Source: Desulfobacter sp.
Lineage (GTDB): Bacteria; Desulfobacterota; Desulfobacteria; Desulfobacterales; Desulfobacteraceae
Direction: 5' to 3'
Length of the DNA: 64,000 bases
NCBI GenBank assembly: GCA_028768525.1
Contig: CP054837.1
Span: forward strand, 3,143,501 to 3,207,500
Part shown: positions 50,901-57,627 of the stretch, piece after piece
Layout: each line of letters begins with the position of its first letter
How positions within the stretch are numbered: position 1 is the first letter of the stretch
The notes under the pieces: generated by a model
Told to the model about the DNA's origin: nothing
Database searches by the model: none
What the model saw: only the letters and a program-made list of their open reading frames with translations
Position numbers and translations under genes: made by a program

Positions 50901-51647
50901 GTCCCGGTAGGCTATATCGTTAAACCTTACTATCACCTCGACAGGGATAATAATTCATTTCCTAAGTTTTTTGATGATCAGGCCTCCATCAATAATAAAG
51001 ACCAATATGCGAGCTTCGCCGCCAGGGCCAATTACAGAATTTACCCCAAAGAATGGGTGACTGTTATGGCCAGGATTTATGAGCTAAAGGGAAATCTGGA
51101 CTGTGACCTTTCAACCGGGGATGCCAACGGCCTGGAACGGGTCAACTCAATTTCAGCCTATCTGTCTTCACCGGATAACCTGGGAACCAATGATAATAAA
51201 AAAGACGGGATCCGGTTAGGACAGATCCCTGGTACGGTTCACTGGCCAGAGGACGGTGATTATTTTACCTCGGCGGTTTGGGGAGATGGACTCTCTGATA
51301 AAAAGGACGGGTATACCAGTAAGGTTGTGGATTCGCCTGAGCATTTTGGGTGCGATAAGGATAACATGCGGATTGTGGAATGGGGTAAGGATGCGGATGA
51401 TGACCCTGTTATGGTGTATACCGCAATGTTTACCACGGGCGACTACAATTTTGACACCATGAATATTCCCGAGTTCGGGGTTCATACCCTGGGCGTCAGC
51501 AGCCCGGATATGAGCCAGGCCACTGCCCCGGAGCTTCCCAGCGGAGTAAATATAGAGAATCATAGGGAAACCGCTTATTTTACCGATTTCTATTGGTCGG
51601 TCGTGGGAGAGTTGAGTACGCTTTTCCCGGGGGTGCAGAGCCAGTAG
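47985..51647 (+). CDS. Fused minor pilin polyprotein: MshO-like prepilin + CFI-box/TM module + MshP-like pilin with large ectodomain
   Basis: About 1,220 residues from the ATG at 47985 (GAGG upstream); an ATG at 47973 overlaps mshD. Module 1 is a prepilin: MSKNKNSG|FTLIEV with Glu at +5, then about 165 residues of MshO/PilW-like domain. Module 2 begins at Cys178 (codon at 48516) with CFIESVFTGREHSNTVRLFR, the signature of the CFI-box-CTERM sorting region, followed by RELRDRYLIK, WTRPLVDFYY and a hydrophobic stretch (about 243-271). A basic loop (KFAGKYRILKTARG) leads to module 3, a second pilin-type helix from about residue 291 (SVLIGLVITILIMGILGAGM) with SRAYYLAEAGIHYALGQYL, as in MshP/PilX. 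A roughly 870-residue Asp/Gly/Thr-rich ectodomain follows. The predicted topology (out, in, out) is consistent. CFI-box regions are normally C-terminal, so the internal position is very unusual. Confidence 0.9.
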   Translation: MSKNKNSGFTLIEVIVSLILVGILASVAGMGIVNATQAFLFSREASVVGQKSAFTMARIRKSLTNMENGSYTKINSNSFSVERAGNIQETFRFDPNTGNLFLVVPNENPHLLSDQVTSFTPAEDADSLKNFSMSLQGCNVPAVTFASSVFPRNNAKGQGVDIGELKNKIPQNAPANLCFIESVFTGREHSNTVRLFRELRDRYLIKHSWTRPLVDFYYGAGPKISNQLDRSPILSGLVKILLMPVVTLVFLFLYFPEGLVIIPFLFWLLAKLGGQLKFAGKYRILKTARGSVLIGLVITILIMGILGAGMVSLFSTNTTNSAFAGLTSRAYYLAEAGIHYALGQYLSRGSDRDFFDRLKLNNNNTLSLPGGGGQFSFQIETYWWDISSAGSTIQVTIPGGTGTGASMPDAIANGDTLSLMMMDHQSGSYEVNDYIVSGKNTETMTLTPTGTNSISSLNTDEPVLPGARTANASVTVQATELGTDSSTTMAIIGNTAGLPPRNGVITFKDTSNFIRVLQYDALVGNTLSGLHYISGMEYPSGGAVIPPNTAITFVKYAVLDSTGTVDPGGLNISQTISYSQPLAEFPSRITGSAGADEVTSLLGTHSGVTIDGVDAIKVDGTEATISYNVVVGADVYQQESLAVVDWSSTGKNMPDFLEDLWERSDKKLSYDLQAKIRFTKAEDDLYSDGHSSDFYLNHPGCYMPGISLRTKGPSMNSYKDWTYYGLSIMRGIQGVSEPINAGCGTAGYRVEEDDISDTLFYNHGSNSNSAQVNTCPGSGSGFNDWNDEPPLDGIPYLILWQKNHSDSIGCDSLASLYVWEWLSYVPLLDYKEVEVKHYYKLDPGKYYYKEGSDIKELTISANDIETHETLQEGTISGDRRNGRALAREYSGGCDPDLVDPTEYVTSYRAYKLRDKYDIFQTESHEGVTILGDYPPGYAVQTPGEPVRDPSTINAGRPKGLPVSEWTIGDNQTVPVGYIVKPYYHLDRDNNSFPKFFDDQASINNKDQYASFAARANYRIYPKEWVTVMARIYELKGNLDCDLSTGDANGLERVNSISAYLSSPDNLGTNDNKKDGIRLGQIPGTVHWPEDGDYFTSAVWGDGLSDKKDGYTSKVVDSPEHFGCDKDNMRIVEWGKDADDDPVMVYTAMFTTGDYNFDTMNIPEFGVHTLGVSSPDMSQATAPELPSGVNIENHRETAYFTDFYWSVVGELSTLFPGVQSQ

Positions 51648-51693
51648 TCGTAGCTGTTGCCCGTTCATCATCGTTTTCAAGGAATCACCGTTC

Positions 51694-53217
51694 ATGCTGA
51701 GATATATTCTGGGCGTCTGGATCCATGACCCTTTCAGGGTCCGGGATTTGGTCAATAACGTCTATTGGTCAATCATTGTCATTGCCATTTTTACAGGCTG
51801 CTGCCTGATTTATAAAAAACTTATCGGCCTGGTTCAAGATAAGAAACGGGTCCGGATTTTTATGGTTGTCTTTTTCGGGCTGGCCCTTCCCCTTGGCGTT
51901 GTCAGTTCAAAAGCTGCGAATATGTTTTATTTGCCGGTTCATTATTGGAGTGTTGACCGGTTTATTGAGGAATTTTTCAACGGGGGGCAGCAGACCTTTC
52001 ACACCAGCATCATGATTCCCGTTGTAATGGCCGCCTGCCTGATCCGGCTTTTCAGAATGAATTTCTGGAAGGTTTTTGATATTATTTTTTTATATGTTCC
52101 TTTTTCCCATGCCATTGCCAGGACCGCCTGCCTGATGGCGGGCTGCTGCCACGGCCACCGCATCTGCCTGGATATTTTCGGATTCAGCGCCTGCTTTAAA
52201 AATCCTGTCCCGCTTTATGAAAGTATATTTAATCTGGTTTTGTTTTATTTTTTACGCCGGGTTTTCAGCCTGATTTATCCCACCGGAAAAGAACCTGATA
52301 CTTCGTTGTTTGAGAGGACCTTCGGCCCCTTTTTTCAAGGGCTTGAGCAAAGGGTTCAAGGTGGAATTATTGTGGCCTTGTATCTTATTGGGTATGGGAT
52401 ATGGCGGTTTAACATTGAATTTATAAGAACCAACCCAATTGTGGAGTTGGGTATGACCCAGGCCCAGCTGGTCATGATCTGTTTTGGAGTTCTGGCTCTG
52501 GTTATTCTTTTCAGAGGGCGGATAAGGCCCTTAAAAGACAGATTGCGGGAGGGGATTTTAAAGAAAAAAGAAAATCAGTCTCTGATGGGGTTTCTGCTGT
52601 CTTATTTTTTTCTGGTCCTTCTCATTGTCGGCCTGTTTAAATACAGGATCATTGACTGGCCCTTTAGAAGTTATGGGTCGTTTTCAAAAATCTATTTCAA
52701 TGTTTTCCTTTATGCTCTGTTCGCTGTAATGTGTTCCGGGTTCTTTTTCTGGTTGAGGCCCTTGAATATTCGGATTTCTCCCTTTTTTAAATGGAGGCGT
52801 TTTTCCCATATCTTCTGGGTGGGGCTGGTCATCTCATCTGCCTATTCAGTATATTTGTACCACTTCAACACTTGGAACCTGGGAGGTATGGCCTATTGGC
52901 CCCCGATTTTTCTGTTTAGTGTTCTCAATGCATACAGTGAGGAAAGTATCTACCGGCTTACCTTGTCATCCGTTTTGGAGCGGCTGTTTGGCAGCCATGT
53001 GGCAGCTAATTTAGGCCAGGCGCTTTTATACGGAGGCACCCATTATTTTATCGGGGGCGCCCGTTTTGCCCTTTTTGCCTTTCTTTACGGAATTCTTCTG
53101 GGAACCGTAACAAAGGAAAATAAAAGCATTATTCCTGCCATGATTTGCCATTTTTGTATTGATATCGGAAATATCGGATTACCCCTGCTTATTGTCCGTA
53201 ATTCGTATTTTGGTTAA
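51694..53217 (+). CDS. Lgt-like / CPBP intramembrane protease fusion protein
   Basis: A 507-residue polytopic protein. Residues ~1-285 resemble prolipoprotein diacylglyceryl transferase: ARTACLMAGCCHG (R143 retained, N146 replaced by Cys), then PVPLYESIFNLVLFYFLRR and GIIVALYLIGYGIWRF-NIEFIR, the C-terminal Lgt motif. Residues ~300-507 are a CPBP domain with EESIYR (Glu416, Glu417, Arg421), GGTHYF (His450) and CHFCIDIGN (His486, Asn493 region). Both predicted active sites face the membrane. Stand-alone CPBP proteases process several C-terminal sorting signals. It lies 46 bases downstream of the CFI-box pilin fusion, in the same direction, with AAGGA 10 bases upstream of the ATG. The domain fusion is not one I recognise. 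Confidence 0.85.
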   Translation: MLRYILGVWIHDPFRVRDLVNNVYWSIIVIAIFTGCCLIYKKLIGLVQDKKRVRIFMVVFFGLALPLGVVSSKAANMFYLPVHYWSVDRFIEEFFNGGQQTFHTSIMIPVVMAACLIRLFRMNFWKVFDIIFLYVPFSHAIARTACLMAGCCHGHRICLDIFGFSACFKNPVPLYESIFNLVLFYFLRRVFSLIYPTGKEPDTSLFERTFGPFFQGLEQRVQGGIIVALYLIGYGIWRFNIEFIRTNPIVELGMTQAQLVMICFGVLALVILFRGRIRPLKDRLREGILKKKENQSLMGFLLSYFFLVLLIVGLFKYRIIDWPFRSYGSFSKIYFNVFLYALFAVMCSGFFFWLRPLNIRISPFFKWRRFSHIFWVGLVISSAYSVYLYHFNTWNLGGMAYWPPIFLFSVLNAYSEESIYRLTLSSVLERLFGSHVAANLGQALLYGGTHYFIGGARFALFAFLYGILLGTVTKENKSIIPAMICHFCIDIGNIGLPLLIVRNSYFG

Positions 53218-53356
53218 AAGGCTGCAGGCTTAGGTATCCATTCAAGATTTTCATCCCCGCAATTCCCTCCTCCTGAATTCTTTTTCTCAAGTCTTTTTTT
53301 CTTTAGCAGCAGCGACAACCGGCGAATCGATTTACGCAGTTTGTTTACTCACTGAT

Positions 53357-53995
53357 TCAGTGGATCACGGATAGATATCCCCCCAGAAAGAGAAACCCGT
53401 TACCGGCCATGTGAATGATAAGTGGGGCGGCCAGGCTTTCGGACCGCTCAAAAGCTAGAGCAAAAACCAAACCGCCGGCAAACGGAATAAGAGGCAGGAA
53501 TTCCAGTTCCGGACCCCCGTGGCAGAGGGCGAAAAACAGGGCGCTTCCCCCCGTTGCAAGGGGACGACCGTAACGCCTTAGCCAGTTATGAACCACCCCT
53601 CTGAAAAAAAGTTCTTCAGTCAAAGGCCCTGAAACGCATGCTGTGAAAAGAAGCGAGAAGGAGAACGGGCCGGAGGGGAAAAAACCTACAACCGGGCGGT
53701 CTAAAAACACCATCAAAGCACCTGATGCCAGCGTTGTAATCCCAAGGGCAGCCGACCAGAGTATTCCAGTTTTTATACCTTTATATAATAGGGGCGAGAA
53801 AAGCCCCAGGGGTGAAAGCCCCGACGGCGTTTTCAGGAAAATGAGGATCAGGGCGGCTGCCTGGGCCGGCCGGGCCAGGGCGATGTGCAGGCCGTGGGGG
53901 GATGCGGGCAGGAGGGCGGCAAGCCCTTCGATGAAAAGAACCGCTGCCGTGGAAAAGAGAATGTGGCGTCCCGGTGTCAATCCTGCACTTTGCAA
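53357..53995 (-). CDS. CPBP family glutamic-type intramembrane protease
   Basis: About 212 residues of polytopic protein. The CPBP signatures are TEELFFR (Glu127, Glu128, Arg132), the conserved FALCHGG (His159) and IIHMAGNGF (His195, Asn199). The length is typical for a single-domain member. The frame can start at a TTG at 53995; a better start was not found, and translational coupling to the serine protease stop at 53999 is likely. It is the second CPBP protein next to the CFI-box pilin fusion, and it is transcribed in the opposite direction with the trypsin-like protease. Its substrate is unknown. Confidence 0.82.
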   Translation of the reverse strand: MQSAGLTPGRHILFSTAAVLFIEGLAALLPASPHGLHIALARPAQAAALILIFLKTPSGLSPLGLFSPLLYKGIKTGILWSAALGITTLASGALMVFLDRPVVGFFPSGPFSFSLLFTACVSGPLTEELFFRGVVHNWLRRYGRPLATGGSALFFALCHGGPELEFLPLIPFAGGLVFALAFERSESLAAPLIIHMAGNGFLFLGGYLSVIH

Positions 53996-53998
53996 TAT

Positions 53999-54724
53999 TT
54001 ACTCGATGATGATCACCCCGGTTTTACTTTTCCGGATGCTCAGTTTTTTGGTTTTGGGCCTGGACTGCCGGTTTTCTTTTTCAAAAAAATCCTTGATGGG
54101 CATGGCAAAGTTCAGGTTCTGGCCCTGGACCAATTGAAAGGTGGCCACGCCCACCACGTCGCCGTTCATGTTCAGCACGGGGCCGCCTGAGGAGCCCGGG
54201 GAGATGGGGGCGGAGATCTGGATGACCTTTCCTATCCCTTTGATCTTGCGCCAGGCAGAGACAATGCCTTCGGAAACTGTCTGTTCCAGTCCCATGGGGC
54301 TGCCCACCACCATGATGTTTTCCCCGGATACCGGGGGCTTAGACGCCGGTTTCAGGAAGGGGGTGGTTTTCGGTACATGGGTTTTTGCTTTGACAATGTC
54401 CCCTTTTTCGTCCCTGGAGATAATGGCGCCCACGGCATATTTTTTTCCGGACATGGTCTTGATTTCAGCCCTGTGGTTTTTGAGCAGCACATGGCTGTTG
54501 GTCAGGATGTCCCCCTGGTCGTTGTAGAAAAATCCCGATCCCACGGACTTTAGCTGTCCTGTGTAGTCGTAGACCAGGATGGTGACCACACCGGGCCGGA
54601 TTTTTGAGGCCAGGGCCGAATATCCCGAAGCAGCGCCGGCATTTAATGTTGCGAAAACAAGGGTGGAACAGAGAAACATCAACGAAAACAGAAGCGTTTT
54701 AGAATGGAATATATGTGATTTCAT
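53999..54724 (-). CDS. Trypsin-like serine protease (S1C/HtrA-like, no PDZ)
   Basis: A 241-residue exported protease with a signal peptide (TLLFSLMFLCSTLVFATL, cut near AGA-AS). The catalytic triad is visible: His78 in TNSHVLL, Asp109 in DEKGDIVKAK, and Ser179 in SPGSSGGPV. It corresponds to the protease domain of HtrA/Deg but lacks PDZ domains (the C-terminus is short, with a basic RKTKKLSIRKS run). A short tail of hydrophobic residues closes it. It lies 4 bases upstream of the CPBP gene on the same strand, so they are probably cotranscribed from the intergenic region that also serves the divergent PilT-like gene. Confidence 0.88.
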   Translation of the reverse strand: MKSHIFHSKTLLFSLMFLCSTLVFATLNAGAASGYSALASKIRPGVVTILVYDYTGQLKSVGSGFFYNDQGDILTNSHVLLKNHRAEIKTMSGKKYAVGAIISRDEKGDIVKAKTHVPKTTPFLKPASKPPVSGENIMVVGSPMGLEQTVSEGIVSAWRKIKGIGKVIQISAPISPGSSGGPVLNMNGDVVGVATFQLVQGQNLNFAMPIKDFFEKENRQSRPKTKKLSIRKSKTGVIIIE

Positions 54725-54847
54725 AGAAATTGCTTACCATTTTTTATTAGATATTGACAGGGAAAAAAATATGTGAAAACACCATTAACAAAATACAATA
54801 ACGGGTGTCTTTTTCGCAGCGGGTTCAAAATTCTTTAAGGAGATCTC

Positions 54848-56077
54848 ATGAAACGGTTCAATAATTTAATTCAGACTGGGGTTAACGAATCTTTTTCCGA
54901 TATTCATATTTCAGGGGACCATAAAATTGTCTGCCGCAAAAACGGGAAAATCGTTTTTTTAAATGATAGATATACCTGCGAGCAGATTGACAACCTGGTG
55001 GGCAAAATGCTCAGGCCCCATGAAATGGCGATGCTGCGTTCCCGGCTGTCCGTGGACTTTTCAAGGACGGTGAACCATGTCCGGATCAGGGTGAATGTAT
55101 TTAATTCCACCCGGGGGTTAAGCATTGCCGTTCGCCTGCTGCCGGGGCGGATTCCCAATTTCAGCGACCTGAACCTCATGCCTGAACTCCGGGATTACAG
55201 CGATTTGTCCAGCGGCCTGATCCTGGTCTGCGGGGCCACAGGTTCAGGTAAGTCCTCCACCATTGCGGCTTTTCTGGCGGAAATCAACCGGAACCGCAAC
55301 TGCCATATCATCACCCTGGAAGATCCCATTGAGTACCGGTTTAAATCAGAGAACTCCTTTATCCAGCAGCGGGAACTGGGCCAGCACATCCAGAGTTTTG
55401 ACCAGGGGCTGCAGGATGTGCTCCGGGAGGACCCCGATGTCATCATGGTGGGCGAGCTTCGGGAACCTGAAACCATCCGCCTGACCCTGAATGCCGTGGA
55501 ATCAGGCCATCTGGTCATCGCCTCCCTCCACGCCACCAACTCAGAAGACGCCCTGTACCGGATGTGCAACTCATTTCCCCCCGATGCCCAGGACATGGTC
55601 CGGGTCCAGCTCTCTTCGGTACTCTCCCTGCTCCTGGTCCAGAAGCTGGAATTTAAGCGGGAATTCGGATTCCGGGTGCCGGTGCTCTCGGTGCTCAAGG
55701 GGGTGAATGCCGTGAAATCCACCATCCGGGACAACCGTTTCGCCCAGATCGAAAGTATTCTTCAGACCGGCCGAAAGGACGGCATGTACACCATGGAAAA
55801 ATACGAAGAGGAATACATTAAAACCAAATCCAGGCTCACCCCGCCCAGCATCAGCTTCAGGCCGTCCGAAGAAATCGCCGATGCCCGGGAATACAGGTCC
55901 CCGCTCATTGCGGCAGCCGGGGTCTCGCCGGCCCTTCATGAGGAACCTGTTTACCAGCCCCGGGAATCGGCCGGACATCCGGCACCTTCCCCGGCCCCCC
56001 GTGACCTTGAGCCGGGCCAGTATGTCATTGAAGATACCTCTTCTGTGGCTGATGTTATTTCCCAGCTGGAAGGCTGA
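54848..56077 (+). CDS. PilT/PilU-like pilus retraction ATPase with C-terminal extension
   Basis: A 409-residue hexameric ATPase. The N-terminal PilT PAS-like domain ends near RLLPGRIPNFSDLNL. Walker A is CGATGSGKSST (about residues 128-138), the Asp box is TLEDPIEYRF, Walker B is DPDVIMVGELREPET (about 200) and the His box is IASLHATNS. An LGxP-type region follows before a Pro/Ala/Glu-rich tail (about 335-409) that ends in SSVADVISQLEG and is longer than in PilT. It powers pilus retraction or twitching. AAGGAG precedes the ATG. It is separate from the msh operon by the protease genes. Confidence 0.9.
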   Translation: MKRFNNLIQTGVNESFSDIHISGDHKIVCRKNGKIVFLNDRYTCEQIDNLVGKMLRPHEMAMLRSRLSVDFSRTVNHVRIRVNVFNSTRGLSIAVRLLPGRIPNFSDLNLMPELRDYSDLSSGLILVCGATGSGKSSTIAAFLAEINRNRNCHIITLEDPIEYRFKSENSFIQQRELGQHIQSFDQGLQDVLREDPDVIMVGELREPETIRLTLNAVESGHLVIASLHATNSEDALYRMCNSFPPDAQDMVRVQLSSVLSLLLVQKLEFKREFGFRVPVLSVLKGVNAVKSTIRDNRFAQIESILQTGRKDGMYTMEKYEEEYIKTKSRLTPPSISFRPSEEIADAREYRSPLIAAAGVSPALHEEPVYQPRESAGHPAPSPAPRDLEPGQYVIEDTSSVADVISQLEG

Positions 56078-56094
56078 TATTCCACCCAATTGAT

Positions 56095-56126
56095 AAGGCC
56101 CAGGCAGTTAAATGCCTGGGCCTTTT
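56095..56126. terminator. Bidirectional terminator between pilT-like and yjjJ genes
   Basis: A 12-bp perfect stem (AAGGCCCAGGCA with TGCCTGGGCCTT; 56095-56106 and 56113-56124) with a T-run on the plus strand. It lies 18 bases after the PilT-like stop. The stop codon of the opposite gene falls in the loop. Confidence 0.85.
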
Positions 56127-57418
56127 ATTGGATTGCCCTGTTCCAAAAACGCCTTAAATTGTTCTGAAATCCTGCCATCGTGTTTGACACTTTCCCAGAA
56201 TTCATATGCCATTTTTTTGACCATTTCTGCTTGATCACTATCTGTTTTCATAAAGGCGTCAAAATCAAAAGGCAGGACCTCTCCGCCTTTGGGCGCAAAC
56301 CCCATGGAACACATGTCGTATATGGGTAGCAACCGGAAATGATCTCCTTCCATGGAAAGACTCAAATTTCCTAAATGCATATCCGTATTATTGATAAGAC
56401 GGCCAAAATCCTGTAATTCTTTTGATATCTGTATATCTTTCTCAGCGATCAATTTTTGAGAGAATAAATTTTCCATCACCCTGGGCCAATTGCCGCCGCC
56501 AAAACCGACAAATTCCCTGTCTACCATATCTAAAGAAAGCATTGAAGATCTGCCAAATTCTCCAACTCGGTCAAATCTTTGGCTTTCTAAAAATAACCTT
56601 CCTTCCATTTCAAATAATTTAATGGCCGCAGCGGGATAGTTATGGCCACTCAACACATTTGCTGCATGGTATTCTGTAATCAGAATATCCCTCCATCTTG
56701 CTGCTACCTCATTATCGCTTTTGGGGGAAAACTTCACAATAACATGGGAACCTAAATCCTTATTGAATGCTGTGAATTTCGGCTGTTCTCCACCCGCCGA
56801 TGAGCCTGGAGGTTCACCTTTGACTGCTATTTCGGCAAGTTCCGGATATAGTTTTTTAGAGACGCCGATTGGTTTTCGCTGAACACGCAATATTGTTTGT
56901 TCACCAAGAATAAAGTTCCCGGGCAAATCGTCTCCGTTGGAGATTAAGTAACGGCCAACATGATTGGTATTCCACATTTTTGGATCCGGGGGGAAATCTT
57001 CCGACTGTTCTGCTATTCTTTTTGCTATCTGCCGGCCTAAAAAACCTTGGGGTTTCAAATCCAAAAGGAAGTAAGGCAAATCATCATACAGGCCTGTCCC
57101 GCTTTCTCCTTTTAATAAAAAAGAGAATTCATCATTTATTAATTCAACAAAGAACTGTCCGCAATTCAAAGGGCGTAAATATGCGATCAAACTTTTTGTC
57201 CCAAAATGATCAATCATATTCAAGGGCAGTTTATCGTTGCCGCCAAAGGCATTGCATGTAGCAGCATACCGGACTGAACGCCCGTCTTGTATCTGGACAA
57301 TACGATCGGCCGTTTTTTTTAACATACGGGAGACGGTGCTCTGACTTAAGCCGGTTGCCGCTTGGATTTCTTTTGAGGTTGAAGGACCCCGTTCTAAATA
57401 TTCTATAATTGACAACAT
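56108..57418 (-). CDS. yjjJ: HipA-family kinase with N-terminal HTH (YjjJ-like)
   Basis: A 436-residue protein. A winged helix-turn-helix (SIIEYLERGPSTSKEIQA, then TGLSQSTVSRMLKK) is at the N-terminus, followed by a HipA N-domain-like part and a HipA-type kinase domain. The kinase has GSSAGGEQPKF (the Gly-rich nucleotide loop), NNTDMHLGNLS (catalytic Asp and Asn) and YDMCSMGFA (metal-binding Asp). The total size and order match E. coli YjjJ (about 440 residues). Unlike HipBA, the DNA-binding and kinase parts are in one chain and there is no separate antitoxin gene nearby. A 6-bp inverted repeat, TTATTA/TAATAA, 17 bases upstream of its start could be its own operator. Confidence 0.9.
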   Translation of the reverse strand: MLSIIEYLERGPSTSKEIQAATGLSQSTVSRMLKKTADRIVQIQDGRSVRYAATCNAFGGNDKLPLNMIDHFGTKSLIAYLRPLNCGQFFVELINDEFSFLLKGESGTGLYDDLPYFLLDLKPQGFLGRQIAKRIAEQSEDFPPDPKMWNTNHVGRYLISNGDDLPGNFILGEQTILRVQRKPIGVSKKLYPELAEIAVKGEPPGSSAGGEQPKFTAFNKDLGSHVIVKFSPKSDNEVAARWRDILITEYHAANVLSGHNYPAAAIKLFEMEGRLFLESQRFDRVGEFGRSSMLSLDMVDREFVGFGGGNWPRVMENLFSQKLIAEKDIQISKELQDFGRLINNTDMHLGNLSLSMEGDHFRLLPIYDMCSMGFAPKGGEVLPFDFDAFMKTDSDQAEMVKKMAYEFWESVKHDGRISEQFKAFLEQGNPIKGPGI

Positions 57419-57434
57419 AAATCTCTATTGAATG

Positions 57435-57450
57435 TTATTATGAATAATAA
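57435..57450. promoter_or_regulatory. Inverted repeat upstream of yjjJ (candidate operator)
   Basis: TTATTA, 4 bases, TAATAA, centred about 25 bases upstream of the yjjJ start codon. It would be bound by a helix-turn-helix dimer; the adjacent gene encodes one. Confidence 0.4.
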
Positions 57451-57580
57451 AAAACTTTTAGTTTGTGATAGATTAACTGTTTTTTTAGGGTGTTGCAATA
57501 GCTAAGGCGTTATTTTGAATAAAAATATGAATAGAATTAGGGGTATGGAACGGGGCTTGACGCCTTGTCCATAGATTAGA

Positions 57581-57613
57581 AAGGCCGTCTGTGAAGGATT
57601 CACAGACGGCCTT
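57581..57613 (-). terminator. Hairpin terminator of the aminotransferase gene
   Basis: A 15-bp perfect stem (57581-57595 with 57599-57613) with a 3-base loop. It starts 15 bases past the stop of the minus-strand aminotransferase gene. The U-run is TTTCTAATC on that strand; the plus strand has a longer one, so it may work in both directions. Confidence 0.8.
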
Positions 57614-57627
57614 TTTTTGTTAATCGT

